Shown here: positions 48,628 through 59,975 of the stretch, in pieces | How positions within the stretch are numbered: the stretch's first letter is position 1 | Layout: every line of letters begins with the position of its first letter | From: Larix kaempferi | Taxonomy: Eukaryota; Streptophyta; Pinopsida; Pinales; Pinaceae | Length of the DNA stretch: 64,000 nt | NCBI GenBank assembly: GCA_027924585.1 | Contig: BSBM01001448.1 | Span: 1,922,001-1,986,000 of the forward strand | Reading direction: 5' to 3' | Made by a program: the position numbers and the translations under genes | Notes under the pieces: generated by a model | The model's database searches: none | The model's input: only the letters and a program-made list of their open reading frames with translations | Told to the model about the DNA's origin: nothing

Positions 48628-49075
48628 GAGCCATTCCAACATGCTTGAAGTTTGTCTTGCCATGGTCGTTGATGTAAGGGCTGGAGCCATTCCGACATGG
48701 TTGAAGTTTGTCTTCCCATGGTCGTTGATGTAAGGGTTGGAGCCATTCCGACATGGTTGAAGTTTGTCTTTCCATGGTCATTGATGTAAGGGATGGAGCC
48801 ATTCCGACATGGTTGAATTTTCTCTGCCATGGTCGATGGTGTAAGGGCTGGAGCCATTCCGACATGGTTGAATTTTGTCTTGCCATGGTCATTGATGTAA
48901 GGGCTAGAGCCATTCCGACATGGTTGAAGTTTGTCTTTCCATGGTCATTGATGTAAGGGCTAGAGCCATTCTGACATGGTTGAAGTTTGTCTTGCCATGG
49001 TCGTTGATATAAGTGTTGAGCCTTTCACGGATGGTTGAAGTGTGTCTTCCCATGCCGGTGAGTGTAAGTGTTGTG
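48628..49075 (+). repeat. 56-bp minisatellite after copia RNase H
   Basis: Eight copies of a unit with GAGCCATTCCGACATGGTTG and CCATGGTC(G/A)TTGATGTAAG. Unit starts are 48628, 48684, 48740, 48796, 48851, 48907, 48963 and 49018 (step 56, one of 55). It creates long spurious frames on the minus strand. Confidence 0.9.
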
Positions 49076-49146
49076 TGATGTGCATCTGGGTTGTGCTCTG
49101 TGGACTATGAGGTGATCTGAAGACGATGAGGTGACAGTATGGTACA

Positions 49147-49262
49147 CAGGTTTTGCAGAGGCATGTAAATAGTCCTGAGATGCTCTTGCAGGTTTTGCAG
49201 AGGCAGTGTAATCAGTCCTAGGAGATCTTGCAGGTTTTGCAGAGGCAATGTAATTAGTCCTA
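49147..49262 (+). repeat. 42-bp tandem repeat, three copies
   Basis: CAGGTTTTGCAGAGGCA starts at 49147, 49189 and 49231; each is followed by a TAATNAGTCCT-like stretch. Confidence 0.85.
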
Positions 49263-49517
49263 AGGTGTACCTACTTGATGGCTTGCTCCCAGAGATGATG
49301 AAGACCTGCATGGAGGCTAGGCCTACATCCAGCATGAAAAAGAGCTGGCTCTATAGAAATTCCTATGACGAGTAGATTGATATTGATTGAGATAGCAGCA
49401 GCAGTGATGATGATGATGATGATGCTCCGTGATCCAGTGATGATGATCCAGCTCCAGAATTGAAGACTTGTGCCTATATATATTGGTGACTTGTGTCAAG
49501 AGAATACCTTCCTAGTT

Positions 49518-49526
49518 AAGAGGGAG
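49518..49526 (+). other. Polypurine tract of the copia element
   Basis: AAGAGGGAG directly before the 3' LTR. Confidence 0.75.
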
Positions 49527-50162
49527 TGTTGATGTATTTGTAACTTCGGAAGATATTCACTTGTACATTGTATTTGTACTTTATTGTATCCCCAACAGAG
49601 ATGTATTATTCCTCCGATTGGAAGTGTCGTCATGTGTACTTGCAAGTGTCGCAAGTTATATTGTAAGTGTTGTAACTTATACTTGATGGGTTATTATACC
49701 ACCTTGATGGGGTCGGCCCTGTATGAGTCATGTGGGTCAAAGGGTTATTAGACCACCCTAGAGGGGTCGGCCCAGTCAACATTATATTAAGTGGTTAAGT
49801 TGGGGCCGACCTAGTTGAGTAAAGGGCAAGTCAAGTTAGTGTATAAATAGAGAGCATGTCTCTCTCATTTTACGCATTCCATGATTCACTCACTTCGCAT
49901 TAGTGAGAGAAGAGGAGGATGTGCACAAGTGGAGGAGGAGCATGCTGCTAAAGATATCTATCTCTTGGGTTTGATCATGGTGATCCTTGTATTGATGCTT
50001 ATTCTATCTCTGAGGAAGTTGTGGGGTTTTTCACCTTCTTGGTTTTCCCCGGTGAAATGTTTTGTGTCTCTTGTCTCTTGTCTCTTATGCTTGATATGTT
50101 GTACATGTTGTTCTTTCAGTTAAGACCCTAGATCATATTGAATTAATGATAAAAAAATAACA
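49527..50162 (+). repeat. 3' LTR of the copia element
   Basis: 636 bp, TGTTGATG...TAACA, TATA box at 49842-49849, followed by the TSD TTTGC. Confidence 0.88.
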
Positions 50163-50460
50163 TTTGCAATTCATCCTTAACAACTTCTCCAAGTGTTGGG
50201 TTCATGTGCCTCTGGGGATGCCTAATAGGACAAACATATATGTGAGTATAAATATTATGTGATAAGGTCTAAGGGTGAATTCCCTTCATATCATGGTAGT
50301 CCCATGTGAAAGCTTTCAATTGTCTTTGCAAAACTTGGATCAATATTTCCTGTTGAGATTTAGAAAGTTGAAAATTTACATGCAAAATTTTACTTCGGCC
50401 AATCTCAATAGGCATGTTGTAGCACTTTGCTTCCCATGTGGTATCTACCATAGGATTACA
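50163..50460 (-). pseudogene. Athila-like pol, RT N-terminal part (continues at 8588)
   Basis: Minus strand: KILHVNFQLSKSQQEILIQV, AFTWDYHDMKGIHP, then MNPTLGEVVKDELQ at the copia TSD. On the other side of the 41.6-kb insertion the frame continues with KLLDANFIYPI at 8588. Shows that the copia element landed in the RT gene. Upstream sequence (50461-50700) shows no recognisable protease or gag. Confidence 0.75.
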
Positions 50461-50699
50461 TAATTAAAATAACATGGTTATATCACTAATTTACTGCACA
50501 ATAGTCTCTAAATGATTTTCTAATGGAAGAGAAAATAAATCAGAATCTCATGAAAAATCAAAGTTGCAGAAAAATGTTTTCCTATCGAACTATGGGAGAC
50601 TTCTATTTTTAAAATCATCGTGGAATCCCTAGGGTCCTACCTAAAGACATATGTAGACAAAATTATGAATAAAAATACATCAGTGGCTATCATATGCAT

Positions 50700-53600
50700 G
50701 GAAATATATATCTATTAGAGCTTACTAGATGTCATTATGGTTGAAGAAGGGGACTGCCATCATATGTAGGTGCTAGATTTAAAAAATGTTCCTTTTAGAT
50801 GTTGTCAATGCTAATCCCATGGATACTTTAAAATTTATTTTATTTTTGATAAACATTCAATTATGATGGGAGGGACACATTTTGTTACGAGTCCATTGGA
50901 TTTTGGGTGGAATATCTAAAGAGGTGGAATAAAGGGAAAATGAAGCTAGATGTGGATGATCAAGGGATAGAGGAGCTAAAAAAAAAACCTCCCTTTTGGT
51001 GAAGAGAACATCGGGATAAATAAACAACTATATGAGAACATTTTTGATCTTGAGGAATGTTTAGTTCCTTCAAAAAGAACCAATATCCAAAATCCCCCTT
51101 CTACATCGCAAAAACAACAGGTGGAAATTCCTTTGGTCACAAAAGTATCTCACAAAATAGCGGTATGCATAAAGAGTGGATAGGAATTGAAGGTGGGTAC
51201 AAACCTTGGAACCCCTTTAAACACCTTCCCATTCATCTATTATATCCTCTCGAAAGTACCTCACTAATTCAAAATTAAAAGAGTATTTCCCATTACAGAA
51301 CGAGTTGGAGTTGGTAGCAACAAGTCCAACCATGGAGACCATGGGAAATAAAACCTACATGACTTGTGCAAAGATCGAGGTAGAAAAAGGATTCCTCTCA
51401 TGATGACAGTTGAAAATTTGGATCCCTTCACAAAGAAACCCCAAGAATGTTCACCGATGATTGTGATCTCCTTTAATATTCAATGCATTGGGATAACTTC
51501 AAAACTCAAGTCCCTAAAAAGGATTGTATATAAGTAGAATCCCTCTATTATTATTTTTTGCAAAAGACAATGTGTTTGACAATGGAGGATACAAAATAGT
51601 TGAATACATTTCTCCCGAAGTGGACCTTCCTCAAAGAAAATTCACAAGGAAACTCAAGTGGTTTGGCTATTGGATGGATCTCACCTTTGGTTCTACAATC
51701 ATCGATAAGTCAAAATCACTCGATTATTGCTACTCTCTTCTCCCCAACATTAAATTGCTATATTGATTTCTTAAATGTATATGCTCCATCACATGAGAGG
51801 ATGGGGTTCATGAATGAGATATTAGATAGTGGTCTATTGAATCTCCCTCTACTTATCCTAGGAGGGGACCTAAGCCTCACCTTACATCTTTCAAAACCTT
51901 TGGGATCCCTAGTACAGATTGATCTACAAGTGGAATGTTTTCTAAACTGAATAAAGCATAATTACCTTGTCGATATAGAACCTCTAGTGATGGAACCAAA
52001 TTGGTCAAACAAATGTTTTGGGGGAGAGGGAATATCCAAGCGGCTAGATCACTTTAATGTAAAGTAATCCATTTTACTTAGGATAAATGCATACAAATCC
52101 TTCTCAAAGTGGAATGTTCATATGACATGCCCATTACATTGAATCTTGCTCTAGGGGGGTCAAAACCCTAGACACCTTTGGAATTCAATGCCCATTGGAT
52201 GAAATATTTTGAGTATACAGATCTAATAAAGGATAAATTGGGTACTCTTCCAAGTGTGGATAGTGAACTTTCCATGTTTTCTTTTCATCCAAAACTCACA
52301 CATATGAAATCCATCACCAAGGAGTGGAGTAATGCAAACTACCCAAATGATGAAAATGTCCTTAATTTAGTATACAAGGAAACAATGATGTTATAACAAA
52401 GGGAATTGATTGGCATTTCCAACAAGACGGAGTCTTTAAGGCTTATTGACACTCTCGAAAATGAAAAGGCATGGCTCCTAGCCTAGCAATAGGTGAAGTG
52501 GTGAATCAAGAGTCCGACAACTTGGTTGGTAGAGGGAGGTCTACATTAACGCAAAGTCTTTCACTACCAAGAAATGGCCCATAGATTAATAAATATTATC
52601 TATAAATTGAGAGACATTTCATGGGGTGGAATGTATGGGTTTTGAATCTATATCAAGGGAAATTGCCCAACATTTTAAACAGTTGTACATTGAGTTGACC
52701 AGGGAGAATATCAGGGATAGTGTGTCATTAGTTACCTATTTCAACAAATGGATGGAAAAGGAGAAAACTGAGGTCCTCATGAGACCTATTACAATGGGTG
52801 AAAATAATTTTTTAAAATTTTTCCACGCAAGGAAAATTTTAGGTTTGGATGGATAGACTATGGAGTTCTTCATTGGCTTCTGGCACATTCTTGACAAAAA
52901 CCTACTAGCTTCTATCAAGAAATCGATATCTTCTAGTAAGATACATCCACATTCAATTCTACTTTCATTGCAAACATTCTCAAGGAGGATTCCCCTACTA
53001 TATTTGAACATTATCAACCAATTTCCCTATGCTATTGCATCTATAAAATTATCTCAAAACACATTGTCACCTACCTAAAACCTATTCTCTCACTACATAT
53101 TTTCCTAATCAGTTTGGTTTCTTATAAAATCCTAACATTCATGATGTTATTGGGGTAGCACAAGAGACCCTACACACCATCAAATCCAAGTCCTAGTCTG
53201 CTTTCCTGTTAAATATTGACCTAAGAAAATAAGGTCAATTGGTTATTCCTTCACTAGATTGTTACACAAGCATGATTTTTTGGAGAGTTTATAACTTGGG
53301 TGGAGGAATGTTTCAAGTCTTTCTCCCTTGTTATCCCCATTAATGGATCTATGTCCCTTGTCTTCCTATCATATCAACATTTACAACATGGTTTTCCCCT
53401 CTCACCTATCCTTTTCCTCCTCAATGTAGAGACCCTCAACTGACACCTAATCCATGATTTTTCTATGGCATATTTAAAAAGGGTCAAAATCACTTTATCC
53501 CTCTTTATAACTCATATTTTTAGATGATATATTGATATTTGGGAATGCTACTATGATGAAAGAAAAGTGTCTGGATAGATTTTTAAGGCCTTTTTCATTG

Positions 53601-54373
53601 GCCACAAGAAATGAGATTAGTCCAAACAAGTCATTTTTATATTTCTTCCATGTCCTCAATGCCACTTAAAATATGATCCTAAAATTTCCGCCTTTTACAA
53701 CTAGTGCATAAGAGGAATGTATAAAATATATGGGGTTTATCCTCAATAGAAATGACCATTAACTCAATGATTGGAAATGGGTCTATGACAAGTTATAGAA
53801 AATGATTGGATCCTAATGCAATAGGTTGATTTCCATGGAAGCTAGATTAATGCTCATCAAGAGTGTTTTAGAGGCCATCCCGGTTTACTAGATGGCCCTA
53901 ACATATATTCTAAAATCAATGCTAAAGACAATCCACCAAATCTGTTTACATTTACTTTAGCCAGGCCATAAAGAAAACAAAGGAATCCCTTTATAAAATA
54001 GGAAATTGTCTCCAGGCAGAAAGCTTTGGCAAGTTTTGGGACTAAAGGATCCAAGTCTATTTTTAGTGTCCCTTAATGTGGAAAAGGGAGCATGACATAT
54101 GGTATCTCAAAATGGGATTTGGAAATACTTTGTATATATTAGAAAATATATACATCCTATGTCTAGGGTTGATTGGATAAGATCCAATCCAAAATAACAC
54201 ATTAGGGGATCGATCTTATGGGAGGCCATAGAATAGAGGTTTGATTTGGCTAGACCTCACTTAGTGTAGGATATGGGATATGGGTAGTTGGTTCATATCA
54301 ACAAGACTGCTATTGTGGGAATGGATAGGATCCATTAGTTTCTAGATCCTTTGATCGAATCCCTCGTTGAAAG
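50700..54373 (+). mobile_element. Plant L1-type LINE, heavily decayed
   Basis: Order on + strand: zinc-knuckle piece of ORF1 (VPFRCCQC...SHGYFK, about 50788-50830), endonuclease with NVYAPSHERMGFMNE and LLILGGDLSLTLH (51775-51890), then RT. The 5' limit is uncertain. The 3' end is cut by the LTR of a minus-strand copia element at 54374. Stops and frameshifts occur about every 100-200 bases. Confidence 0.75.
51524..54360 (+). pseudogene. LINE ORF2: endonuclease and reverse transcriptase, broken
   Basis: The endonuclease part ends near 51950. RT: RPITMGENNFLKFF and LGLDG-TMEFFIGFWHILDKNLL (52776-52900), NIINQFPYAIASIKLSQ, HDVIGVAQETLHTIKSKS, then catalytic FLDDILIFG (53517-53543), a YMGFILNRND-type block (about 53730) and LISMEARLMLIKSVLEAIPVY (about 53827-53890). 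ORF2 nicks target DNA and copies LINE RNA there. Not translatable as it stands. Confidence 0.75.
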
Positions 54374-54759
54374 TGTTAGAAAAATAAAAATTGAAGCAAA
54401 CAACAATAGAACGATACAACACAAGATTTATGTGGAAACCTTGTTGTGCATAGGTAAAACCATGGGGAAATGGTAGCTTCAATATTTTATTATTACTAGG
54501 AAAAAAAATTGCAATGCTTTCTTTCTTATGATACAATGCTAGGGGCCACTTCCATTTTATACAATATGTAAGAGGGTTTTATAAGGACTGAATTAATACA
54601 CTAGAAGGTTCCAGAAATTTTCAGTAAGGAGGCTTTGTTGTTGAACCCCTAGTCATGGGTGCCCGACTCCTAAAACCCCTAGACACATACAAATTGCATG
54701 AGAGGATAGTTGTGTACCACTCTATAGGAAAATATCAAAGATCTTGATATTGCATGTCA
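54374..54759 (-). repeat. Putative 3' LTR of the copia fragment
   Basis: Ends TGTTAG and GCATGTCA on + strand (TG...CA), 386 bp, immediately after the RNase H frame. No second copy and no clean polypurine tract (minus strand GGGAAAATTGGGTGA precedes it), so the borders are tentative. Confidence 0.45.
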
Positions 54760-55525
54760 TCACCCAATTTTCCCTTAACCACGTTTCCAGCAATCCTAGA
54801 GAATTTTTGCACCATTCAAACTTCTCTATTCTAATAGGCTTTGTAAGCATATCTGTAGTATTCTTATCAATATCAATTTTCTCCAACAAGATCCTACCTT
54901 CTTCCACCATTTTTCTTATGAAATGGTACTTAATATAAATATGTTTCATGCAATCATGAAAATGTTGGATTCTTCACTAAGTGAATAACATTTTGGCTAT
55001 CATTATGAAAAGTAATAATCCCCTACATTATATTGAATTCATTCATCATTTTCTCTAGCCATATTGCTTCTTCTGGCCTCAATTGCTGCCACATTTTAGA
55101 CTTAAGTGGTCTATAAGGCCACCGATAGCTTTAACTTAGATTTCCAGCTTACAATTCCACCAATAAGAGTGAAAGTATGTCATGCAGTATACTTTCGTCC
55201 ATCTCTACAACCACCAAAATCAGAATCCACAAAATATTTAATTTGTAAATATGACAATCTATAGCAAATATCATCATTTGAAGTGCCTCTTAAATATTTA
55301 AGTATCCACTTCACAACATTCCAATGCTTCTTACCAGGATTCACCATGAACCTGCTAACAAATACCACTACTTGGGAAATATTTGGTCTGGTGCTCACCA
55401 TGGGGAACATGAGGCTCTTTACTGCAAATGAATACAGTTAACAAGGCATGCTTGTTTTCTCTACTTTTGTTCTAGGACACTATTTGGAATGCCACTTGAA
55501 GTGTGGAGGAAGTGGGATGCTAATT
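54760..55525 (-). pseudogene. Copia RT end and RNase H, degraded
   Basis: Minus strand: LPPHFKWHSK, CPRTKVEKTSMPC, SLMFPMVSTRPNISQVVVFV, HWNVVKWILKYLRGTS, YFVDSDFGGCRDGRKYTA, then KHIYIKYHFIRKMVEEGRIL and TDMLTKPIRIEKFEWC. The order matches copia RT-RNase H ends. It carries several stops and differs in sequence from the large copia element at 47736. Confidence 0.8.
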
Positions 55526-55548
55526 GGTGTTGCATTATGCATATTGAA

Positions 55549-55550
<2 letters not shown>

Positions 55551-55587
<37 letters not shown>
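55551..55587. repeat. (TA)n microsatellite
   Basis: About 17 TA dinucleotides. Confidence 0.95.
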
Positions 55588-55590
<3 letters not shown>

Positions 55591-56994
55591 TTACTAGATA
55601 TTCCTACCTTTTCTATCAATGTGTATCTTCATGCATAGAATTTGATTTTTTGCTCCTAAATCCTCCATTTCAAATTTCCTAGTTAACTAAGCCTTAAGAT
55701 CAATTATTTTCTTCATGTTGGGGCTTGCAACCCGCATATCACTCACTTCAATGCGACTACAATAATTTGTAGAAAGTGACTCCATACAAATATCTAATTT
55801 AAATGTCTCAAAAAAAATTGAGAAAGATGAAGAAAATTCAAAAGTATTTTATGCCTTATAATCTCAAAATTAAGGATAATACACCATATTCTATCATCTT
55901 CATAGAAGCTAGTGTTTCCCCATTTAGAACATGGCTATGACTAAGTACCTATTATACAAGAAAATGATAAACAACATGGAAGACAATAGGTTTCTTAAGA
56001 TTACTTCAAACTCCACTAAAAAATATGATTTAGTGTTGGAGAATAGAGGAAGAGATAGCTTCGCATTTAAAAATAATAATATTAAAATATCATTATATCT
56101 AAATTTAAGAAAAAAATTGGTGCCATAAAGAATTAGAGGATAAGAGAAAATCAAGATAATATAAGGAGGTGATAAGAGAAAATAAATATACCCTAAGGAG
56201 GTGACCAACCATAATATAAATGATCAACAATATCTCTTTGTTAAACAAGGGTAAAGAACAAAATGAACATTGCTAGACTAAACACTTTCAGAGTTTCATA
56301 ATGAAACATGGCAGAAAAATCTTTGAATTTATCTTAAAATGTTATGTTTATGCCCACATTAAATCACAATTTCAGAATATTTGTAACAATACCAATGTTC
56401 CTAACTTTTAAACTCATCAAATATTGATTGAGGGAATGAGTTTCGTAATAAATTGTAAATATTACGGATACATTGTATGTCCAATTAGATGTGATGAATG
56501 TTTTTTGGAAGATAGAAAAACTTATAATAACCCAGTTGTCAATGAATACCTTACCTGTTTGCTATTTGTGAATGAGCATTGACTCATCACCATTATTCAA
56601 TGAAAACCATATCACTTGAAATAACTCGTTAGCAATCCACAAAGAATAAGATTTCACTTATACTATATAGCTTTATTCAATAAAAACCATATCACTTGAA
56701 ATAACTCATTAGTAGTCTAGAAAAAAATAAGATTTCACTTATAGCATATAGCTTTGTATCTACATCTTAGAAAGATACAATTTTAAGTCTTCATCAACCT
56801 CTATCATATCCCAAGATAAACTATCCCTCATAGCTCTTCCAAAAATAATAAGATGAATCCCTAAACTGAGAAAATATGTGTTTTAACAAAAACAACTCGT
56901 ATGTATAATTTGTATACACGTTTTTCATGTTGTGCTTTGAAAAGTAAGAAAGCAACGGGAACTACTGATGTTGCTTTGAAAATGAAGCAAAGAT
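55588..56994. other. AT-rich sequence without recognised genes
   Basis: No protein-like frame or clear repeat-family signature. A roughly 75-bp direct duplication is visible: ATTCAATGAAAACCATATCACTTGAAATAACTC... near 56597 and its counterpart near 56672, both followed by AATAAGATTTCACTTATA. Confidence 0.5.
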
Positions 56995-57047
56995 CACGTG
57001 TTTTAACGCCAGGGACGAGGTGGAACGCATGAAGTCCTTTATATATA
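56995..57047 (+). promoter_or_regulatory. Promoter-like segment (G-box core and TATA box)
   Basis: CACGTG at 56995-57000 and TTTATATATAG at 57038-57048, spaced about 40 bp. Next comes a short open segment and a GT-AG-type donor (AAAAAG|GTAAG, near 57295). It looks like the start of a host transcription unit, but no conserved protein follows. Confidence 0.3.
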
Positions 57048-57291
57048 GACACAGACGTTTGTCGTATGCAGCATTACCAGATTCGATTGTGCCCAACCAC
57101 TCGGAAAATCTGGGCGATGAGACGTTACAGTGAAGATTTTTGCAGAATGTCTCTCAGATCAATGTTGTCATATTTCTCTGGCAGCCAGTGCTATATATAT
57201 ATGTATGTGTATGGGGAGCTTTCTCATATATGGAAGAGTGAATCTCACTGTATATATAACACTGATCAGAGATGTTAACGGCTTTTTCAAA

Positions 57292-57384
57292 AAAGGTAAG
57301 ACCGCAGAGCAGGTTCGTTAGCTTTTCATTCTTTTGTGTGTATATATATTTAGCATAGCAGGTTCGTTAGCTTTTCATTCTTTT
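57292..57384 (+). repeat. Short repeats left of the second LINE
   Basis: AGCAGGTTCGTTAGCTTTTC occurs at 57308 and 57357. A diverged copy, with AAAGGTGAAGACCGCAGAAC before it, lies at 59722-59762 on the other side of the LINE. The outer pair (about 40 bp, several mismatches) could be an aged target-site duplication. Confidence 0.6.
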
Positions 57385-57403
57385 ATATATATATATATAT
57401 ATA

Positions 57404-59476
57404 TTTGGTTCTGACTGTATCATTACACATCTGATCTTTGTGGATGATGTTTTGTTGGCGGGTTTGGCTACTATTGCTGAGTGGGGGGTCTTCCGAAATA
57501 TTTTAAATTGTTTCTGTCGTGTTTCTGGGATGAAGATTAGTGTGACAAAGTCTTGTTTCCATTATCATAATGTGGATTTGGTTGCAAGGAATGGAATTGT
57601 ATCTATTTTGCCGTACAAATGCCAGCCATTAGAAGAGGGTCTCAAGTATTTGGGTTTTTTCTTGAGACCAAATAATTATAAGATCAAGGATTGGTGGTGG
57701 CTGGTTCGGAAATTTGAGGCGCGGATTTCTCATTGGTCTTACAGATTGCTATCTGTGGGGGGGCGTCTTACTCTTGTAAAGGTTATGCTGTTGGGTATCC
57801 CTGTCTATTGGCTTTCACTACTTGAGATTCCTATTTTTATATTGAATACAATTAGAAGATTGATCTTCAATTTCCTGTGGTCTGGTGGATTGGATAAAGC
57901 CTCTTTGGTGATGACGAGTTGGGAGTCGGTTTCTAGGCCTGAGATTTATGGTGGATGGGGTATTAAGGATATATCATCTTTCAGTTTGGCACTCACGGCA
58001 AAAAGCCTCTGGAGGTGTCTTTTCTCTCAGAATCCTTGGTCTAAGATATCTTATGTTAAATACATTAATATGAACATAGTGGAGTGGATCAGATTGAATA
58101 TGCCGAAGAGCCATGTTTGTTCTCCTTTATGGCGTGGTTTGCTAAAGGCCTCTGAATGGATCATTCGGGACTTGAGATGGCAGGTTGGTAATGGGATGTC
58201 CATTAGGATTGGTAAAGACATAGTGTTGGGTATTATTGAACCTGTTCGTCTTTCATACAAGATACTGGATTATTTAAAAATATATGGAATTTCTTCCTTA
58301 AATAGCATTCGAAATGTGAATGGTCAGACCTATTGGCTACAGGCATCAGATCTGGGATTGGTGGGTGAAGACGCTACCTCTTGGAACTCATATATCAGTT
58401 CTCTTGGCTCGGCTGGCATCATATTAACAGATCATGAAGATAAAATTTTGTGGTGTGGGAATGAAAAAACTGGTATTGTTACAGCAAAAGATACTTATGT
58501 GAGATTAATGCAGGAGAAATATATTTTCCCACAACACTGGTGGTATGGAAAGATATGGAAGTGGAATATTGGCTTGAAGCACAAATGTTTTCTATGGCAT
58601 TCACTACATGGTTCTTTGAAAACCTGGGATAATCTTATTAAGCGTGGGTGGAATGGGCCTAATAGATGTATTCTATGCAAGGAAAGTGCTGAATCTATCA
58701 ATCATTTGTTTGTTTTTTGTCCTTTTGGCAAAAGAGTTTGGGATTTTTGTATTTCAAAGATGGCTGTCAGCAAGGTATGGGAACAGGTGGATTTTGGAGA
58801 GGCCTTGTTGTGTTGGTTTCGTGATGACAGAGATACTATTCAGATTCCGATTTTCATTTCTTGGGCCCTTTGGTATTACAGGAATTTATGCACTTTTCAG
58901 GACATAGAGCCGGACATAGTTGCTTGTGGACTAATTGCTACACATTTAACTCAACAATATGCAGGGAATCCTTTAGCAGTAAAGCAGAGAAGGATTGGGG
59001 AGTTTTCTTTTACTGTTAAAATTCCCACTTTGTTCTTTGATGGGGCGGCCCAGAATGGGATGTGTGCAGCAGGCGGTGTTATTTATTTGAATATGGATCA
59101 TTATTTTACTTTACGTCTTTATTGTGGAAATGGCAGCAACATGAAAGCTGAACTGATAGCATTGTGGTCTGTTCTGAAGTGTGCCAACATTTTTGGTTTG
59201 GTTGACATTTTGGTTTTCGGAGATTCACGGGTCACTATCAAGTGGGCTGCCAAGGAATTTGACTTAATTGTTCTTGCTCTTTCTCATTGGTGTAGAAGGA
59301 CCAGGATGGAGATAGATAAGCTGGAAAAGATCACATTTTCTCACATCTACAGGGAACACAATGATTTGGCTGATATGTTATCTAAGCAAGCTCTGGCTGG
59401 TCCTGAAGGTATCCTTTTTTGGGAGGAGTGGATGGAGTCCAGCAGGGTGGATGGTGGGGAACTTTTTTTCTTCTAA
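57404..59476 (+). CDS. LINE ORF2 C-terminal part: RT end, zf-RVT, RNase H
   Basis: About 690 codons without a stop. The frame has no start of its own: it is open through the TA run and enters RT at HLIFVDDVLLAG (catalytic VDD in place of the usual ADD). It continues with a YLGFFLRPNNYKIKDW block, SVGGRLTLVKVMLLGIPVYW and GGWGIKDISSF. A zinc-binding RT-associated domain follows (about 58480-58760; KHKCFLWHSLHG, RCILCKESAESINHLFVFC). A C-terminal RNase H (59029-59400) has FFDGAA, NMKAELIALW, VFGDSRV and HNDLADMLS, with all four acidic residues. It is a partial gene without the RT fingers or endonuclease, so it is inactive by itself. Confidence 0.85.
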   Translation, partial: FGSDCIITHLIFVDDVLLAGLATIAEWGVFRNILNCFCRVSGMKISVTKSCFHYHNVDLVARNGIVSILPYKCQPLEEGLKYLGFFLRPNNYKIKDWWWLVRKFEARISHWSYRLLSVGGRLTLVKVMLLGIPVYWLSLLEIPIFILNTIRRLIFNFLWSGGLDKASLVMTSWESVSRPEIYGGWGIKDISSFSLALTAKSLWRCLFSQNPWSKISYVKYINMNIVEWIRLNMPKSHVCSPLWRGLLKASEWIIRDLRWQVGNGMSIRIGKDIVLGIIEPVRLSYKILDYLKIYGISSLNSIRNVNGQTYWLQASDLGLVGEDATSWNSYISSLGSAGIILTDHEDKILWCGNEKTGIVTAKDTYVRLMQEKYIFPQHWWYGKIWKWNIGLKHKCFLWHSLHGSLKTWDNLIKRGWNGPNRCILCKESAESINHLFVFCPFGKRVWDFCISKMAVSKVWEQVDFGEALLCWFRDDRDTIQIPIFISWALWYYRNLCTFQDIEPDIVACGLIATHLTQQYAGNPLAVKQRRIGEFSFTVKIPTLFFDGAAQNGMCAAGGVIYLNMDHYFTLRLYCGNGSNMKAELIALWSVLKCANIFGLVDILVFGDSRVTIKWAAKEFDLIVLALSHWCRRTRMEIDKLEKITFSHIYREHNDLADMLSKQALAGPEGILFWEEWMESSRVDGGELFFF

Positions 59477-59680
59477 GAGTTATTCTGTCTAGAATTTTGA
59501 AGCTTCTTTTTGTAAGGATTTGAATTTACTGATATGTATAGTTGGATATGAAAAATTATGTAAATTCAGAGATGAATTATGAGATCACTGTCATGATTAT
59601 ACAGCATATACCTTTTGGGAAAAAAGGTGAATATCTTTGTACTATTTGATTCAAGGAATAGCAATAGTACGTTTTTTTCG
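57404..59680 (+). mobile_element. 5'-truncated plant LINE with RNase H
   Basis: Begins in RT at the catalytic motif and continues to a 3' region with A-rich runs (59617-59690). Flanked by related roughly 40-bp sequences (57292-57330, 59722-59762). 5' truncation is the usual outcome of LINE insertion. The open frame indicates a much younger copy than the LINE at 50.7-54.4 kb. Confidence 0.75.
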
Positions 59681-59856
59681 GTTGAAAAAAATATATACAC
59701 TGAGTTGTTCACGACTCCCTTAAAGGTGAAGACCGCAGAACAGATCCGTTAGCTTCTCATTCACATGGAAACTGCCTACAGGACTCCATTTGACCATGGT
59801 CACACCCCATGTCAGTGACCATTCTTTAAACTTGTTATTTTTAGTAGTTTAAATAG

Positions 59857-59975
59857 GCGATCCTTGTCTCGATTGTTGATTCTCTTCATCCAATGGACAT
59901 GGAGCAAAGTCAAAGGTTTTGACTTTGCTCTATGCTCGTTGGATGGAGGGAATCAGCAATGAGATAAGCTCAGGC
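59857..59975. repeat. Long imperfect inverted repeat (foldback)
   Basis: Centre: GAGCAAAGTCAAA, loop GGT, TTTGACTTTGCTC (perfect 13-bp arms, 59902-59930). Pairing continues outward with mismatches for about 45 more bases per side (TTGATTCTCTTCATCCAA against TTGGATGGAGGGAATCAG). A related direct copy of GGCGATCCTTNTCTNGATTG lies at 59856 and 59984. It could be a foldback MITE or a young miRNA-type hairpin. Confidence 0.75.

Larger units (their letters stand above)
8589..50162 (+). mobile_element. Ty1/copia element carrying a five-unit tandem array and nested insertions
   Basis: Two 636-bp LTRs (8589-9224, 49527-50162) are flanked by a perfect 5-bp duplication, TTTGC (8584-8588 and 50163-50167), and interrupt the RT frame of a minus-strand gypsy pol. 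A PBS follows the left LTR and a polypurine tract precedes the right one. The only clear coding sequence is the end of RT and the RNase H (47736-48602). Integrase and most of RT are absent. The space between leader and RT is taken by five copies of a 1,626-bp unit and by three later insertions. The element is a non-autonomous, rearranged copia derivative. Confidence 0.85.
54374..55550 (-). mobile_element. 3' fragment of a Ty1/copia element, minus strand
   Basis: Putative 3' LTR (54374-54759), preceded in minus-strand order by RNase H sequence that starts near 55525. The remainder is missing; the border coincides with a TA microsatellite. It interrupts the LINE to its left. Confidence 0.65.

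Noticed and set aside
48321-48913. Minus-strand frames of 158-178 codons
   Set aside because: Produced by the 56-bp minisatellite and by the shadow of the copia RNase H.
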